Shown: positions 8,901 through 23,900 of the stretch, in pieces | How positions within the stretch are numbered: the first letter of the stretch is position 1 | How the letters are laid out: each line of letters starts with the position of its first letter | Assembly (NCBI GenBank): GCA_001687465.1 | Contig: LVLI01000685.1 | Coordinates: forward strand, 1 to 61,324 | DNA: 61,324 bases | Direction of reading: 5' to 3' | Origin: Halocafeteria seosinensis | Lineage: Eukaryota > Sar > Bigyra > Bicosoecida | The notes under the pieces: generated by a model | Database searches by the model: none | What the model saw: only the letters and a program-made list of their open reading frames with translations | Told to the model about the DNA's origin: nothing | Position numbers and translations under genes: made by a program

Positions 8901-11900
8901 AAGTTTGAATGTCAACTTGAGTCCACAGACCGGACGACATTTGTACCAAGTCTGTAAAGGTATATCCTATGCCTCGGTTAGTGGTGGTGACACCGTCTTC
9001 ACTGCTACTGGCAATATTTAACGAAGCGTTAGTAGTCGTCGAATTTTCGGTCGTCTTGTCTTCAGACGAAGTCTCCTCTGGATTGGGTAGGAGAAAATCA
9101 AACGTACCCATCTGATTTTCCACTAGCGACCATCTCCCAGTTGTGTCCCCGCTAAGTCGCCTCACCGAAAACACCGTCTCGTGACGGGTATTAGGTATCC
9201 ACTGGATGCGACTTCGACCCGAAACATGCATTTTGTCAAAATGCAACCTTTCCTGGTTATTTACGATAACGGACTCTGTAAAGTTTTCCAACCTACCGGC
9301 ATCGAGACTAACGTTGCCGTTGTCTATACGAAGCTCCCTCAAGTATCTTGGACCGCATTCTTGGTAAACGGTTCCAGGGCCAGAGCGCCAACGACTCTCA
9401 CTGTCACCGAAGAACCCCCCAAATGCTACAGCATAATCTGCCACTACCATAGATGGGAAAGATAGCTCTCTACAAAGTACGGCTATCCGTCCACCCCCTC
9501 CACCATGGCCGCTATTGCTGCTTCCATTACCTCCATTCGCAAGGAGGGAATGTCTATCAGCGACCAGGGTATCTGTCTCAAGTAAAATAGAGCCACCAGA
9601 TCCACCTCCATCTCTGCAAAGTTCGCATTCATAGACAACCGGTAAACACAGTATACAAAAAGTCAATGTATGCCTTTACTTAACACTTACCCTCCGACAT
9701 CGAGGACGTTGCCACCACTGACGTCTATCTGTCCGAACACACGGGTTGAATTCATCGCCTGCAGATGAAGGGCTGCGCCACCCCCGCCGCCATGCTCACC
9801 AGATCCACCACTGCCTGGTATAGTTGGCTCAAAGACATCTCCATAAGCGTTGAGCTCGCTATTTTTCTCTCTAAATGTGAATACATCTTCAGTGGTCCCC
9901 ATCCCTCCGTAAGAGCCTCCAACATGACGGAGAGAAGACGAACCCGGTCCTGAGTTGCCAGGGTACCCATTGGAACTACCGTTCATCACGGCGTGAGTGT
10001 CGACCAACAAATCTTCTAGACTAATATTTACGATATTGGTCATGTTGACCACAGAAGAATCCAATACATAAAGGTAGTTTCTCACAAACATTGATGCACT
10101 TTCCCCACTGTCAAAAAAAGCATTGTCGTGCAACCCTACACTTCCAAAGGAAAAATTACCAGACTCTTTGGATAGTACAGTTAGAGCACACTGATTCCGA
10201 CAGCTCATCGACTCCATTACAAAGTTGACGCTGGTTTTAGTGTCTACTGTGGTCGAAGCATTATCCACTTGCTTCCATACGTCAACTGCTGCGTAAGTGA
10301 CGTCTTCGGAAAACGTCCTGATTCGCGAGGTCTCCATTAAAGAAACATTCCAAATGTTCAAAGTCAACTCTCCTTCACTTCGGACATCCAGCATTGAATT
10401 ACCTACCATCGACAAGGTTTCGAGGAAGAGTTGGTTACCTAGAACCGTCACGGTGGCTCCTGTACCAATACTCAAGTGATCCACAGAACGCCATCTACCT
10501 TCCAAATTTATAGGAATATTGCGAGTAGCAATATGAGAAGGTGTAACCAGTTCCGCATTCTCATGAACATCTACTCCCACCTGAGTGAAGGCTAGTCCGA
10601 TCTCATCCTTGTGGAGTACTTGCAAATCTATTTGTGCATATTCACGGGACTCGTTCCGGTACACGGATGAATAAGAATAATGATGAGGGAGCGTCAGGGG
10701 CAAGTGATTCATCGAAGACTGAGGATTCCGAACGTCAGACGCTCCAAGTAAAACGCATTGTCCATCCGGTATACTCAGTCTTCCACCAGTATCGCCTTCG
10801 AGAGCGAGGATAGTAAATATAGGCGTGGTATTTGCTGGCACCACTTGTGGAATCCATTGCAAACGTGACTGGCCATTAATCACAACGCGATCTAAGTGCA
10901 GCGAAGGACCGCTGTTGAGGATGAGGCTCTCTTTAACGTTTTGCGAATGATTATTACCATTTTCGACTAACAACTCTCCTGCGCTATTGGGACCACATTC
11001 TTGGTAGATTGTTCCAGGACCAGATCGAGAATCGGCCGAAAAACTGCCACTCAAACCTCCATGAGCTTCCTGGTGAATAACTCCAAGTGCCGGGGCCATG
11101 GATGAAAAGCGATTTTCTGGGACGGCATCTAAACAATAAACGGCAATACGCCCTCCAGCGCCACCAAAATCACCATTTGACCTCCCATCTCCACCATTCG
11201 TCTGCAAGCGTCCGCTCATTGACAATAACGTGGATGCATTCAGTAGAAGACCACCTCCCGATCCTCCACCAGCGCTGCAGATATGAAATGATGAGTCAAA
11301 GAACATTGCATACAAAACAGCAAGCGACTTACCCTTGGGCATTAGAATGTCCTCCATTCGCCTCGATAATTCCAAGGATATGGGCAGTTACTTCAACCTG
11401 CAGATTCAAGAATGCTCCGCCTTTTCCTGCGTTCGAAGAGCAGCACCCGTCACTTCCACCGTACGTGGGTTCGAACACGTTTCCATACGACAACATATTG
11501 TCCGCTTTTGAGAGAATCTCATCCAATGCCTCTGGACTCCCTAAGCCACCATGCGATCCTCCCATCCCATTCTCGGTAGAAATTCCCAGACCGAGCTCTC
11601 CATCCAACTGCCTCATTGTGCCATTAATCGAAGCGTCGTAGTCAACGAATAAACGAACAACTCTCATGGTCGTAGAGCCGCGTACAAGCACAGTTGACGA
11701 ATCCGTTATATCGAGGTTGCCGTGTATGATCGCTGAGCAGCTAGCTCCAAAGTCGAGAGTGGATTCGCCCGTAAGAGTCAGACTGTTCGTTACAAACTCA
11801 CTGAGTTGAAGAGCTCGAAGCCCGAAAACTGTAGTGTCTCCTACACTTGCCATATCGGAAAATATGTGATACTCTTCAGTTGTTGACACGTTCAGCATAC

Positions 11901-14900
11901 TTCGGTCAGACGTATTATATGTATTGACCTGATGAGTTACGTTTCCTCTGGATGAGAAATGTGCTTGAGAAGAATTATGGAGGTGGAAGTGATCAGCGGA
12001 AAACACGATTCCGTCGTCGCTGTCGACACCCAAAGCTGAATTTGTTAGAATAGCTGCACCTACAGTAAAATTGACAGCTTCCCTAGACTCCACTGTTAGC
12101 CAAGCGTTTCCACTCAAGAACAAGTTGTCCAAATCTATTTTGTTTGCACTTGAGAAAGACACTCGAGCGCCCCCATTTGCGCTTAAGTTTCGAACACCTT
12201 TCCATCGACCCCAAATATTCATTTGTACAGATGATACCACGATATCAGACGGAGTCATGAAAGTTCCATTTCCTAGAACATCAACCCCAGCAGAAGCCAG
12301 AGAGAGATCCACCCCATCTATATGCTGAAACGCAACGCTTGCATAGAGCCATTCACGTTCTTCCTCCGAAAGGTACCTAACGTATGACCAGTCCTCCGTG
12401 AACAGTTTGTAGCAATTTGAGAACCCTTCGGAGCTGTTTTGACCACCGAGAATACCGATTTGATTGTTGCCGACAACCCACTGAGCACTCTGACTGCCCC
12501 TTAGTCGTCCTACAGAAAAAATGGTGTCATCAAACTCCCGTGTCACATTATCATCTTGTTGAATCCATTCCCAGTCAGGAATCCAGTTCAACCGAGCTCC
12601 CTCCAGTAAAGTGACGGTATCAAAATGAATGAGGCTCTGGTTGTTTACCAATAGCGTCTCGGGTAATACCTGTTCCGAAGGAGCAGCAAGAACGTTGTCC
12701 TGCGGTGCGGTCTTCCTTGTAAAGGGGAAGACGGACTGCCCAAGTAACAAACCAATATCGGGGTTACTATCACTGTGCCGGTTAATGGAGGCGCCAACAT
12801 TTTTTGTAGCCGTGTTAGCCCCATTTCCATTATCGATTTTAGACCCGGTCTCAAAATATTCGATGAAAGGAAATCGCGTCTTAAGCTCCGAGGCGTCAAT
12901 ATTCCGAACGCAATAATGCTTGCCATGCCCAGTTGGATCTCCCTGCCCAATCCAATAATACTTCCCGGGATACAGTTCCACAGGATTATGAAACTGAACT
13001 TCTCCACCTCTCACCGTGGGAGCGCTCGCACTTCGCAAGAGTCTAGTTATTTTACCATTGGTTTCGCCATCAAAAGACGTTTCATACAATGCTAAAACAA
13101 ACTCAACGCTATCCGCGCCGCCTCCTTTCATACCGCTCACCAACACTCGCCTATTGACACTCATGAGATAACCCGTCCAATCGGAACTGGCAGCCTCAGA
13201 TGGCCGTGCGAAACCATCACTAAGCAAGACACTTGCTTTTCGACGAGCTAGTGGCTGTTGGTTGTCAACGGTAAGATTTTGGGTATGGTCAGCTCCACAA
13301 TATAGGTACACTGTTCCGGCTCCAGAGGGCCGAATAATTCCATCAGCATCTCCAATGCCGACTCCTCCAAATGCAGTGGTGCTTAACATAGCCGAAGTGT
13401 TGCCAGAGTTCCTACATCCTTCCTCGTCATCCGCGAAGTTATAATGAACGGCTATTCTGCCCCCGGCACCACCGGCAGCTCCCATATCCGCGTTACCTCC
13501 ATTCGCTCTAAGGGTCCCAGTATGTGATAACAGCTTATCCAGTACCAATAATATAGATCCACCAGAGCCAGCCGCATTCCTGCATGAGTTGAACATTTTT
13601 TGCTAATTGAATGATCAAATCTGTTGCAGAAGCATTTACTTACATTTCGCCCGTAGTCGACGCCCCACTTACATCAACGGTACCGAGTACGTTACCTTCT
13701 AAGATATTCAAGCTCACGTAGGAACCTCCACTGCCTGATGCCTCGCTACAACACCCTCCGCTTCCAGGTTGTCGTGGATAGAACACGTCGTTGTAGCCCA
13801 GGGTCCGTCCTTCCTCTTTGGTGAACTTCGATATATTTTCGTGACTTCCCAAACCCCCATGTGATCCGCCTCTGGGTCCTTGAGATGACGCACCGGGGCC
13901 TTGACCAGGTCCAAAACCTAGTCCCACGCCACTTACAGCGGCAAGTCTATCTAGGTAGAACAATCTACTTGACAATTCAAAATGTTTATAAACAACCATG
14001 GTGCTTTCATTTAAGAGTTCCAACGTGTTCGTGACAAGAGTAGTCCAGTATGAAGCCATTTCGACAGTTGCTGCATCCCCTACAGACCAGTCGTATCCCT
14101 CGGTATAGGCAGTCTGCTCAGATGAAACAAGAGCACTGCTCTCGTTAACCATATTCAAAGAAGATATTGTCGTATGAGACTTATCTGCTACAAGGCTTAG
14201 AACACTGGTGTCTTCTGTTCGAACGGAATCCCCATGGAAACCCAGTACGTTACCCGAAGTTATTAGTATACGGGAATCGTTATAAGTGTCCCACGTACTA
14301 GAGCGTGCGGAGACGTTGGCCATACTTGTCAGATTGAGGCATGAACGTCCCATTAGTATAACATTTTCAGCTTCCAAGTTGTAATCGTAGACCGTGTCGG
14401 CCGCGAAACATGAACCCTCAAGTACATTCAAAGACCTTAATTCGGTAAAGCTGTGGTTGATAACCTTCACGGTCGCGTCATCAGTTAAACTTAAACTCTT
14501 CAATCCCTTCCAGTCACCCCATAAGTTCACTGGCATCGAAGCGACTGTAATATTAGGTGCCGTTATAAGCTCAGCCATTTCATGAACATCGATACCTACA
14601 CCGGTCAGCGCGAAATCCACATTATCCAAAAGGTTCAACGCGATATTCGTTTGGGACCAGTACATATGCTCAAGTTCAAAGAAGCGAGTATATACGTAAT
14701 TCGTTGTATACACTGAGTCAATCCCAGCGTCACTAGCAAAGGATTGCCTTGAGCAGTTTTGTATTCTGGCAGTTTGGTGACTATGTATGATCCACCTGAC
14801 ACTCTTGTCACCGTACAAGCAGGAAACGGTAAACTGTCTCGATTTTTCGGGATCGGAAGCTCGGAAGGAAGCGTTCTCTGGAGCCCAGTGCATTCTGGCA

Positions 14901-17900
14901 CCGAAGCGTAAAGAAACGTAATCGAAATATAATTCCGAAACATCATTCACAATGATCGTTTCCGGAGTACGTCGCAGCATGTCTCTGTTTCCAGCATCCT
15001 CCGGTTCCCCACCTCCATTGTCCACAGTTAAATTCATGAACCCGTTCATCCCACACTTCTGGAATACCGTGCCTGCGCCAGACTGATCCCCGTTATCATT
15101 GAACCCACCCCTTGTCAACGAAAGTAAAGCATTAGTAGGGATCGAACGCGTTGTAGCATTCTGCTCCACAAGGATAGAACAATACAGAGCAATCCTGCCA
15201 CCACTGCCTCCGAACCCATCCTTGGTACCGTTGCCCCCATCGGCTACCAGTCTCCCCGTGTAAGAATTCAGCGACTCTGTGGATATCCAAATCGCCCCTC
15301 CCGCGCCACTGCACAAAGTAAACACAAGGATAAATTACACCCCATGGACCATCTACAATCCTTAACACTAGTGACAACAACTTACCCTCCACCTGATTCA
15401 GCCGTTTCGCCGCTCACATCAATTAATCCTCGAAGGTCGCTGCTCGTGGAGACGTTTAATCGTAAACTAGCACCTCCCCTGCCTGAGTAGCTATCACAGC
15501 AACCCCCGCTTCCTTCGACAAATGGTGAGAACAAGTTGTCGTTTGCAAGTATTGAACTTTCTGAATTTGCAAACGCGTGAAACTCCTCCGAGCTCCCCAG
15601 ACCGCCATGCGAACCTCCACGGTTCTCCGAAGCAGCTGCTCCAGGGCCTATTCCAGGGCTGAATCCAGCGGAGAAGCCGTCAATGGTCGCCTCAGCTCCC
15701 AAGAAAAACGAATTGGAATGCCACATACTGCGGGCGTTGATTGCAACAGTTGCTGAATCTTGAATACGGGTACAATCAAGAACTTCGATGTCAGGACTGT
15801 ACCCCAAAGACACAGTACTCTTATCACGCACTATCAAGTCTCCGATGAGCCACGATGACTTAATATTGGGGGAAATTGTCACGTCTGATTTATCGGCGAA
15901 AAAAGCGCGTGTGGTGTTTACAAATGCTGAATCTGTTTCAAGAATATGAAAACGAGACTCGTGAAGAGTAGTCAATGTGGAGGCGCTAACCGTAGTTGAG
16001 CGGGAGGATCTGATCTTAACGGCACTGGAATTGTGAATTGACACTGAACGACCAATCAAATGCAGATCCTCTCCACCGTCGATTGCAAAATGAGAGCTGT
16101 CCGTTGAAACGAAAGTGTCCAAATGTAAAAGCAGGGAGTCATTTTTTGAGCTTGATAGAAAAAACGATCCTTCTTCCAGGAGCACCATACTTTGGAGAGA
16201 CATCTCTGAGACTTCTCGCAACTCAACGCTCCCATTGCCACGGACAGCTAAATGGTTTAATCCACTCCAAGGACTATTCAGGGTAACAGATACTGAAGAG
16301 ATAGTGATACGTTCTGGAGTTTCCAGTTTAGCGTTCTCAAGAACAACAAGTGACACCTGGTCCAGAGCAAAATTGGTGTCATCTGCAGTGGATACATTGA
16401 CATTGTCATTTATCCAATAAGTATCGTTTTCTTGTTGTAGCAGGCTTGTCGAATGCTTCATATCCATGGGCAAATACTGAGTTCCGCTGGCACAAGACGG
16501 GTGGTTAACGGACGCCGTCCTTAGCTTTGCGACTTGGTTTCCTCTAACGCTCCATACAGAAGATCTGTCTCCTTTCAAACATGATACAACGAACTCCCCA
16601 GAACTAGTTGGTTTCACGGAGGGTGCCCATGTAATGCCTGTGCGATTCACCAACACAACACTACCGAAGGTCAAGGATTCTACGTGGTCCACAATCACAG
16701 CTTCTATAGGTTGAGGATTAGAATTGTGCCCATTGCTCACAGTGAGTTCGTCAACAAAAGCATTTTCAACATTCCAATATGTTGTTCCAGGACCGACACG
16801 TGGGTCTCCTTCCTCTTCCAAGGAGTTTCCACCAACATTTTCTACAGTAATAGCGGACATAACTTCTTTGAACATTTTCTCCGTGTCAACTGTATCCATA
16901 GCGATTCTTCCTCCAGCTCCGCCATATGGACCGCTACCACCATTTGCGGTTAGCCTTCCATTACTCTCCAGGAGTCTACGAGTAACAAGTCGGATAGAAC
17001 CTCCAGACCCACCGCCCGATCTGCAACAAACACCAACACAAACTATCCGTTAAGGGATGCATTCAACGCGGAAAGCGCCATGATACGTACTCGGAACCAC
17101 TTGACTGCCCACCGCTGACATCTATTAGACCATGGAGTTTCAGAGACTTAGATGCATTCAGGAAGAGAGAAGAACCGCCAGTCCCACCTCTCTGTCCGCA
17201 CCCACCACTGCCTGCACTCATGGGCGCCCTCACGGAGTCATAGACAGGTAACGTCTCAAGCGTACGCAGCGTTTCGGTCGCGTTAGCAAAGCTTCCTAGA
17301 CCCCCATGTGAAGCTCCAATTAGTCTAGACGAGGCTCCAGGTCCTTGACATGTCGGAAAGCCGCTGCCAACACCGTCAACAGTCGATCGTTCGCTTTGCA
17401 AGTACACCTCAGTTCTTAACGTCACGGTTCCACTAATCAATAATTTCGCGTTTTCCAGCAAGTTCACCAACTTGTCCGAGGAAATGAACGTAGGTGCAAG
17501 TTCATTTCCTCTAGTGGAAAATACTGAAGAATGACGTTGAGTGAGCTCACGGAAAGTGAAAGTCGATGCATTACTCACGCTTGTGCTCACATTAGCGTGA
17601 TCTGTCAAAGTAAAATAGTCAATATCCATTGCGAAGTGTGCCCTTGATCGAATGTAGGTTCTAGTGTGGTTATGGAAAGACCACTTGTTTCCAAATACGC
17701 TAATGTCTTCACCGCTGGTAAGTTCCATGGTTGAGTTCCCAAGCATATGAAGCTCATCCACTGATAACCTTAGAGACATAGCATTCATTTGCAGAAAAGC
17801 TTCATCCATAAATATCAGAGAATTGAGGTGCCACCTTTGCTCATTGGTCACAGCTATGCAAGCGCCAGAAGTCACCGATAAGTGTTCAACTCCTTCCCAT

Positions 17901-20900
17901 AACCCATGTAGGTAAACACCCACGGCATCGACAACCACCTGAGGGGGGCTTATGAGAGTGGCTTCGTAATTCACGACAATATTGGCCTGTGTCAACGCGA
18001 GACCGATATCGTCACCGTGTGTCACATCTACTTCCTCGAATTTCCAAGTTGATTCATCTTCTTGTATCCACGATTGCGATGTGATTCCCAACTCGTGCTT
18101 CGATTCTCTATTCGCCGAACCGACCGCTGGATTCATGGTATCATTCGTCCCCAACAGCCCCGTTTGATTAGTCTCGAGTAATAATCGGCCAGATTGATCT
18201 CCTTCCAAACGAAGTACCACAATCTGTTGCCGAGGTGCCGAAGGGACCCAACGGATCCCACTCTGACGGTAGAGTTCTACCTTGTCAAAAGCAAGTACTT
18301 GATTATCGTGCAAGATAACCGCATCGACCACGTGATCAAGTTCATTGACTCCATTGTCGACTAACAAATGGTTCCAACCCATGGCCCCACATTGCGCAAA
18401 TGCGGTACCAGGTGAAGACCTACGTTCCTTCCTTAAGTCTCCAGTAAGTCCTCCCCATGCCTGGGCACTAAGGCCATCCAACACAGAAGATACCGATGCT
18501 TCCAATAATGTGTCGCAGTAAACAGCAATGCGTCCTCCAGATCCTCCAGACAGCTTTCCTCTTCCACCATTTCCCCCGTTGGCAAAGATTTTAGCACCGC
18601 TCTGAATCAACTGCTTCGCCTCCAAATAAACGCTCCCGCCGGCGCCACCACCGACACTGCATCAGGTGAACACATATATATTTCAACCCAAAAAACGTTG
18701 CTGCAATAGGTAACACTTACTCGTCTTCCACTGAATGTTCTCCGTCTACGTCGACGGCTCCTCGTAGCTCCAAACGTTGAGTTACTAGTCGCAAACTAGC
18801 TCCTCCAAAACCACCTAAAGAACCCTTCCTGGAACAACCACCTCCACTCCCAGGGATGAAAGGGTCAAAAAGATCATCATTTGCCAGCAGTGAACCTTCT
18901 GAATCCAAGAACGATTCGAAACTTTCGGAGCTACCCAAGCCACCGTGAGATCCACCATGCATTCCAAACAGAGGAGCACCCGGGCCTTCGCAGCCTGGAA
19001 ATCCTCCACCACTACCGTTCATGACGGTTTCGGCCCCTAACAGTATATCCTCTCCAATTATGGATAAATTACCATTAAAATTCACCTTAGAAAACTCCAT
19101 CATAGTGAAATCCTCTAGATTTATTCTAGCACTGGAGGACAGAGAAGCACTGGAGTTGCTCCTCATTTCAAGTCGAGTCAGATTCAATACCCCTGACACA
19201 CGATAATCTAATAACAACGAAGCATTGTCTTTAATCCTCATCCAACCAACACCTAGTATAACGTTTGACGAGATATCCGTGCGAAACCACGAGCGATCCG
19301 ACAAATTCACCTCTTGAGAATCGAGCATCAGATTTGTGCATTTCTCCACACGAAGGATGGAATCATCGTACAAGTGCACCAACCCAAACTGCAAATTAAC
19401 GTCTTCAAAGTTCCGCCATTCAACTGATGATTTGTCCATCATGGTCAAGTTCCGAATATCCATCCAAAGGTCGGACTTCCCAAGAACCTTTAATGTCGAG
19501 TTACCCAACATGGTTAACGATGAAAAGCTTAGATTGTTGTATTTATCCGCATCAATTTCAATTGACCCATTCACTCCAATGAAAAGATGACTTACCCCAG
19601 TCCATGCGCCATCAATATGCACATGTTCATTGATTACACTCACGGTTGAGGGAGTGCTAACAGTTGCTTGAGGACCAACACTGACCCCCACGTGAATTAG
19701 CGAGAATTTGGTAGAGTCAGCTACCAGTCCACGTACAGCTGTTAATGTCCATCCATCATCTCGTTCCTCGTTAATTTCGGAATGTAGGGATCCTAGTGAC
19801 GTATTAGATAGAGAAGGAGCCCCCATTGGTTGGTCTATTCCGAGTTCCGCATTCTGCTTACCAACGACGTTCCATTGACCAGTTGAGTCACCCTCCAATT
19901 GATGAATAGATATTTCTTGAGGACTGGTACCGCTAAGCCATTGTAATCCACCGTTCCTTTGTAACCGAACACGGTCGAAGTTTAATAAGTCTTTATCGCT
20001 GACAATAAAAGCGTATGCGGTATCACCTAGCTGGTCTACACCATTGTCCACAAGAAGATTCCGCTCAGACTCAGATCCACAAACAGAGTACATAGTTCCA
20101 GGAGAAGACCTTTTTGCTCCTTTTGATTCCCCTGTAAAACCACCGTACGCTTGAGCGTAGATTATGTCCATAATAGAGAAACTGCTTGAAGCAGAAGCTT
20201 CAGATTGTAACGAAGAGCAGTATAGTGCGATTCTCCCACCACTTCCACCGTATCCATTTTCCTTATAGCCATCCCCTCCATTCACAACTATTCGACTCTG
20301 CTGATAATAATTTAACCGTTCCGTGGAAATGAAGACGGAGCCACCGGAACCTCCGCCAGCCCTGAACAGAGTCATACAGAAGTAGCTGATGGTCCTACAC
20401 AAAGGAACATAATTAGTCACTTACGTTTTCCCATTAGCATTCTCTCCGCTGAAGTTTATCGTACCTGATAGGTTCAAAGATCTGGAGCAATTCAGCATTA
20501 AAGCAGCTCCACCAGCTCCCGCGTTAGCAGGATAATTTATCGAGCAACCAGAGCTCCCTGGGGAAGTCGGCTCGAAAGTGTTTCCATTGGCTAAGGTGCT
20601 ATCCAAGGTTTCGTCACTTGTAAGTTTGGTACTTCCTATCCCGCCGTGAGACCCGCCATTATTGCTGCTCAGCGATGTCCCAGGACCAGAGCAGGGCGGG
20701 TACCCACCACCAGCACCGTCAATTGTAGCATCACTACTGAGCGAAAAATCAGGAACCGAGATAGTGGATGCTCCTCCTAAACGAAGCAGCGATTGAGCAC
20801 CTACGACGCACGACTTCCCGATGCTAAAATTGGCGCCCTTGCTGAAGTTGAGCACAGAATGCCCATCAAGTCTCAAACTTTCGTCAATTTCAATAGCTGC

Positions 20901-23900
20901 CATTGAAGCGAATCCAATTAAGGTAGACTCATCGTCCATCGTAAGGAGTTGAACGGCTATCGACACAGACGCTTCACCAGTCAGTTCTATTTTTGAACGA
21001 TGAGCCAATGATACTTCCCGTTTGACTTGCAAAGCGGTCGATGCGATATTATTCATCGAAATGAAAGAGGAATCTGTCATGCCAATGTCCACTCCGCGGT
21101 ACACAACGCTACTGTAGCCAACAAACTCGAGCAGTGAACCTCCAGTTAGCGATAGCGAATCGCATATAAGTACGCCATCGCCCAGACCATTGAACGTCAA
21201 CGAACCTCCATTAGCAATATTCAGCGATGAGAATGAAAGTTCAGAAAGCTCCTGGTTCTCAAACCTCACATTGGCGTTCGAAGAGACCGTTAGATGGTGC
21301 ACTCCTTCCCATTTGCCTGAAATATGGAGATCGACATCCCCAACAACAACGTATTCGGGAGTTTCTATTAAAGCCTCTGGTCGTACTACGACCCCTACTT
21401 TGCTAAAAGCCAAGTTCATGGAATCCTTAACAAGTGCCTCTCCGTTATAGTATCCCCATTTCGAAGAGTTCTGGAACAAAGACGAAAATATGGTACCCAA
21501 CGAAACTGTAGTACTTACCGGCTGATGGCCATTCAAACCAATAAATGCTCGTTGATTATTACCGATTACCCATTGTCCTCTTCCATCTCCCTGTAATCTC
21601 GTCACGGATATATTACGCATATTGAAGCCAGCAGTTATCCACTCCAGGGCACCGCGTCTCCAAATCTCTACCCTATCAAAACTTAAAGCCGATACATCAT
21701 TTGAAAGAATAGCAGGAAGAGGTTCACTCAATTTATTGGGCCCACTATCCACAAACAAGTGTCTAGAAGGTCCGCTGGCACAATTGGCAAAGGAGGTGCC
21801 TGGTCCAGAACGTTTGCCGCCTTCGCCAGCTGCTAATAACCCTCCGAAAGTTTGGGAACGCAGTGCATCTAACGCCCAGGAAACTGATTCGTGCCGAAAC
21901 TCGTTGCAGTAAACAGCAACACGACCACCACCCCCTCCATATCCATCGGTGTTTCCATTACCTCCATTTGCAATGATGTTCCCGTTACTATTGTGCAAGG
22001 AATGTGTCACCAGCAGAATTGTACCACCAGCTCCACCACCCGCTCCATTGTCGCTGTACAGCAAATACTCGGAATTGATTCTTATTTCAACAACAAACTA
22101 TAAGTGTTGACTCAGCATGAAACTTACCTATTCTGCGACGGAGGACCACCGCTCATGTCAATAGTTCCTTCGACAACGGTGGACCCACTGATAGTCAAGT
22201 TGAAAGAAGACCCTCCGAAACCGCCACTGCCTTCAGCAGAGCAGGCTCCACTTCCGGATAAATACGGGTGTAGTCCATCTCCATTAGCCAGCATTCCGCC
22301 TTCTTCCTTTATAAATTCGTCAACCGTTTCCGTGCTCCCAAGGCCTCCATGGGAACCTCCTCTCGGAGACGACGACGGAGAACCAGGTCCATAGCAAGGT
22401 TGGAATCCACGCTCACTACCATTTATTACAGCACCGCGACCCAGGAAAAAAGAGGGAGACACTATAAAGCTATATCCACCGAGGAGGATCACAGAATAGT
22501 CTTCGACAGACATCGAATTTTGACAAGCTATTCGAGGATCCTTTCCGAAATCGACGAGTGTTTCATCCAAGGCAATGAACGATCCAAACTCGTACGACCC
22601 GCTCGGAAACTCCATAAAGCTAAGACTTGAAACGGTGCGTAATTCTACGGTGCTAATAGAAGAATCTATGATTCCATGCCCAACGAATGTGACATTCGAA
22701 ACGACGTCTAAAGAAAGGCTGTTCACAAGCAAGTTAACCTCGTCTTCGGCTGCAAATAGCAAACTACTGTTGCCTGTGACGTGGATGTCCCCGGCAAATA
22801 AGGATAACTTCTCGTAGTCTGTTATTTCCATTTCCGTCTTACTCGCCATCCGGAGTTCACGAACATCTATAATACATTGCTCGCCGCCGTCCATTATTAG
22901 ACTTGCAGTTCCACCAAATTCGACAGATTTAGCTTGTAGTTTGCTTTGTTTCACGTCAGAGATTCCTCGTGTCAATTTCGATTCATCTTCATCGAAGTCA
23001 TTGCGCGCCAGCCAGTGGCCATTCAAATTTAAGGAAACGTTGAGCAGACTAAGATGCGACGGACTCATAACGGTAGATCCTTCGTTGACAACAAAACTTA
23101 TCTTCAAGCCTAGAGCTTGACTATTGAAATCATTCAGTCCGTCGAACTGCTTGGTTCCCAGAATAACTGTTTGACTCTTCATAACCTCCCATAGACCCGT
23201 TGTATCACCCTTTATGGTACCCGTCAGCAGCGTCACATTCCAACCTAAGGTTGACAAGAATCGAAACCCCGCTCCACCAGTGACAAAGACTTGATTAAAA
23301 TGAAGAGACGATGATTCGGTCAAGAGCACAGCCTGCGCCTGAGGCCGATGGGAAGTTTCAGCGTTGTCAACTAACAGCGAGGAGCGGTCATCCCTCCTAC
23401 AATGCAAATGTACCGTCCCAGGGGCTGACCGACCACCTGTACTTCCTCCATACGTGCCGCCGTGAGCGCTCAAATTAACATCCCTCTCAATAGCTGCACC
23501 GCCAGGGGTACTAAAAGTTCCGTAATGCAGTGCAATGCGTCCACCACTACCACCGTGATAACCGGAACCACCATTTCCACCGTTTGCCGTTATCATTCCA
23601 CTTGAATAGTCCATCGAGACTGTCTCTAACCATAGGGCACCTCCGGCTCCTCCACCAAAACTGCAAATAGCCACAAAAATCGTTCAGGGTGGGAAGAAAC
23701 TCCAATTAGGAAATAAATACTTACGTAGAAGTTGCACCGTCAAGCTGGATATCTCCTGACATAGAGAACACTCGAGACACGCTCAAATGAAGATAGGAAC
23801 CACCGGGGCTACCCTGGAAGTTACCTGCACACGAACCACTGCCCGGAAGCTTCGGCCTGAACGTATCGTCGTTTGTTAATTCATAGCTAGCATTCGTAGT

